A stretch of 8,380 nt of DNA from positions 1-8,380 of the forward strand of contig JABURN010000168.1 of assembly GCA_014762585.1 (NCBI GenBank). The letters are read 5' to 3'. How positions within the stretch are numbered: the first letter of the stretch is position 1; every line of letters begins with the position of its first letter. Positions 6,857 to 8,380 of this stretch are shown piece by piece. The stretch comes from Methylophaga sp. GTDB lineage: Bacteria; Pseudomonadota; Gammaproteobacteria; Nitrosococcales; Methylophagaceae. Both the position numbers and the translations under genes were made by a program. The notes under the pieces were generated by a model that was not told where the DNA came from, made no database searches, and saw only the letters and a list, made by a program, of their open reading frames with translations.

Positions 6857-7020
6857 GCCCGCGGCAGCGTCCCAGTTATGACTGGAAGCTAGTCTTCGAC
6901 AAATTGCAAAAGCCTAATTTATCACGATGACATTTATATTAAGTGAGTTGGCAACGTCTGCTGAAGACAATCTACCTGAATAATAGGGTGATTCAATAAG
7001 CCTCTCGTCAGAGCGAGAAT

Positions 7021-8380
7021 TCAGAACAACCCTGTGATTTGCCCCTGATCATCAATATCAATCCGCTCCGCTGCCGGGCGCTTGGGCAGCCCGGGCATGG
7101 TCATAACATCACCACAGAGTACGACCAGAAAACCAGCACCATGTGACAGTCTGACATCACGAACCGTCAGGGTGTGTCCGTCTGCCACACCGCGCAGATT
7201 AGCATCGCTACTGAAGGAATAAGGCGTTTTCGCCATGCAGACCGGAATATCACCATGTTGCTCGTTAAGCATGCTGATTTTGTCCATGACTTTTTTATCA
7301 GCCACAACCTGGCCAGCGCCGTAGAGTCGCTTGGCAACTGAGCTAATTTTGTCCCACAGTGGCAGTTCATCGGCATAGAGAAATTCACAGGCCTCGGCAT
7401 CCTGTTCGAGCATAGCAACAACACGCTGGGCCAGTTCTTCCGCTCCGGCGCCACCATTGGCCCAGTGTCTGGCCAGGATAGCTTCGGCACCCATGTCTTT
7501 GACGGCAGACTGAATCAGTGCAATCTCGGCATCGGTGTCATTCACAAAATGATTGATAGCCACCACGCAGCGCAGGCCGAATTCCTGTTGCAGATTATTC
7601 AGGTGCCGTTGCAGATTTCTGAGGCCAGCTTTAAGGGCATCAAGATTCTCTTTGCCCAGTTCTTTCAGGCCCAGACCGCCGTGGTATTTTAATGCCTTCA
7701 CGGTGGCGACAACGACCGCCATATCCGGTTTAATACCGGCTTTGCGGCACTTGATATTGATAAATTTTTCTGCGCCCAGATCAGCGCCAAACCCAGCTTC
7801 GGTCACCACATAATCACTGAGTTTCAGCGCCATCTTGGTGGAGACTACCGAGTTACAGCCATGAGCGATGTTAGCGAAGGGGCCGCCATGGACAAAGGCC
7901 GGGTTGTTTTCCAGGGTCTGTACCAGGTTGGGCTTGATCGCTTCTTTCAGCAGCGCGGCCATGGCACCGTGCGCCTGAAGCTCTCGGGCATAGCGTGGCG
8001 TGCCGTCGGTGGAGTAGCCAATCAAAATTTCACCCAGCCGGGTTTTGAGTTCCTGCAAAGAATTGGACAGGCAGAAAATCGCCATGACCTCGGAGGCCAC
8101 AACAATATCAAAACGGTCTTCACGCAGATAACCATTGGCAGTGCCGCCCATACCGACGATAATATCGCGCAGCGCGCGATCGTTCATATCCAGCACCCGC
8201 TGCCAGGCAATACGGCGGGCATCGAGCTGCAAGTCATTACCATGGTGAATATGATTATCGATCATCGCTGCCAACAGATTGTGGGCTGCCGCAATCGCAT
8301 GCAGGTCACCGGTGAAATGTAGATTGATATCTTCCATCGGCACGACCTGGGCATAACCGCCGCCAGCGGCACCGCCCTTG
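7021..8380 (-). CDS. fhs: Formate-tetrahydrofolate ligase, N terminus missing at the right edge
   Basis: The enzyme (FTHFS) joins formate to tetrahydrofolate using ATP, giving 10-formyl-tetrahydrofolate for purine, formyl-Met and other one-carbon metabolism. In the window are 452 C-terminal residues of a protein usually near 556. The frame stays open to 8379 and begins there with [13 protein letters not shown] and [11 protein letters not shown], a family signature. The GTG at 8343 lies inside this conserved block and is not the start. Other family blocks are [37 protein letters not shown] (the second signature) and [12 protein letters not shown]; the protein ends normally in ITGLF. About 100 N-terminal residues with the ATP-binding P loop should lie beyond the edge. 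It converges with djlA. No strong terminator follows its stop at 7021-7023. Confidence 0.96.
   Translation of the reverse strand, partial: KGGAAGGGYAQVVPMEDINLHFTGDLHAIAAAHNLLAAMIDNHIHHGNDLQLDARRIAWQRVLDMNDRALRDIIVGMGGTANGYLREDRFDIVVASEVMAIFCLSNSLQELKTRLGEILIGYSTDGTPRYARELQAHGAMAALLKEAIKPNLVQTLENNPAFVHGGPFANIAHGCNSVVSTKMALKLSDYVVTEAGFGADLGAEKFINIKCRKAGIKPDMAVVVATVKALKYHGGLGLKELGKENLDALKAGLRNLQRHLNNLQQEFGLRCVVAINHFVNDTDAEIALIQSAVKDMGAEAILARHWANGGAGAEELAQRVVAMLEQDAEACEFLYADELPLWDKISSVAKRLYGAGQVVADKKVMDKISMLNEQHGDIPVCMAKTPYSFSSDANLRGVADGHTLTVRDVRLSHGAGFLVVLCGDVMTMPGLPKRPAAERIDIDDQGQITGLF

Larger units (their letters stand above)
6425..6885. repeat. Hairpin-rich non-coding region between convergent djlA and fhs, possibly a dispersed MITE-like or REP-like element
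   Basis: Within the 678-base gap between djlA and fhs, this stretch holds at least seven inverted repeats, detailed as separate entries where large. Smaller ones are TGGCA/TGCCA (6587-6600) and CCAGT/ACTGG (6872-6885). The short open frames here have no Shine-Dalgarno, no recognisable domain and compositions governed by the palindromes, so I do not call them genes. The texture differs sharply from the single-copy coding DNA around it and resembles palindromic intergenic repeats. Whether it is repeated elsewhere in the genome cannot be seen from this window. The flanks (6343-6424 and 6886-7020) hold nothing I recognise apart from the weak terminator candidate. Confidence 0.5.

Noticed and set aside
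6431..6930. Three overlapping short plus-strand frames in the djlA-fhs gap
   Set aside because: They have no ribosome site or domain and run straight through the palindromes, so their sequence is set by the repeats.
7003..7018. Hairpin TCTCG/CGAGA just after the fhs stop as a terminator
   Set aside because: It has only five base pairs and no T tract on the minus strand (GGCTTATTG follows).
8341..8343. GTG as the fhs start codon
   Set aside because: The frame is open to the right edge and encodes the conserved KGGAAGGGY signature before it, so the gene is simply cut by the window.
1..8380. Phage, defence, CRISPR or secretion system
   Set aside because: No integrase, transposase, toxin-antitoxin pair, repeat-spacer array or secretion component was seen; all called genes are core metabolic or quality-control families.

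Overview
The window reads as a stretch of gammaproteobacterial chromosome. The evidence is the HslV/HslU pair followed by a DUF971 gene, ubiE, ubiJ and ubiB, all with close resemblance to proteobacterial families, and a long-variable-arm tRNA-Tyr typical of bacteria. I cannot name the genus from the sequence alone.

Layout. Positions 1-54 hold the 5' part of a tRNA-Tyr(GUA) on the minus strand, cut by the left edge, with a likely sigma70 promoter at 70-98. Positions 55-237 are the divergent control region between the tRNA and hslV; it holds three short perfect dyads and a -10-like TATACT. From 238 to 6342 seven plus-strand genes run nose to tail: hslV, hslU, a DUF971 gene, ubiE, ubiJ, ubiB and djlA. 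Junctions are a 1-base overlap (hslV/hslU), 8 bases (hslU/DUF971), 7 bases (DUF971/ubiE), 1 base (ubiE/ubiJ), 31 bases (ubiJ/ubiB) and 5 bases (ubiB/djlA), so this is very probably one operon. Positions 6343-7020 carry no credible gene but are packed with hairpins, including one of about 125 bases with 24-base arms. Positions 7021-8380 hold the C-terminal four fifths of fhs (formate-tetrahydrofolate ligase) on the minus strand, running off the right edge, so djlA and fhs converge on the hairpin-rich region.

How the genes fit together. HslV and HslU form the ATP-dependent HslUV protease. UbiE, UbiJ and UbiB are ubiquinone-synthesis proteins (methyltransferase, SCP2-type lipid-binding accessory factor, and membrane atypical kinase/ATPase). 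DjlA is a membrane-anchored DnaK co-chaperone. The DUF971 protein is conserved in this position in related bacteria but has no function I can assign. Fhs makes 10-formyl-tetrahydrofolate and is a separate transcription unit.

The coding part is ordinary core genome. I saw no phage, defence, CRISPR or secretion system. The most noteworthy region is the non-coding, multi-hairpin stretch at about 6425-6885, which looks like a dispersed palindromic or MITE-like repeat sitting between convergent genes. Smaller points of interest are the cysteine-free DUF971 protein, a 12-codon mini-ORF that bridges ubiJ and ubiB through two ATGA overlaps, and the six-residue propeptide of HslV.
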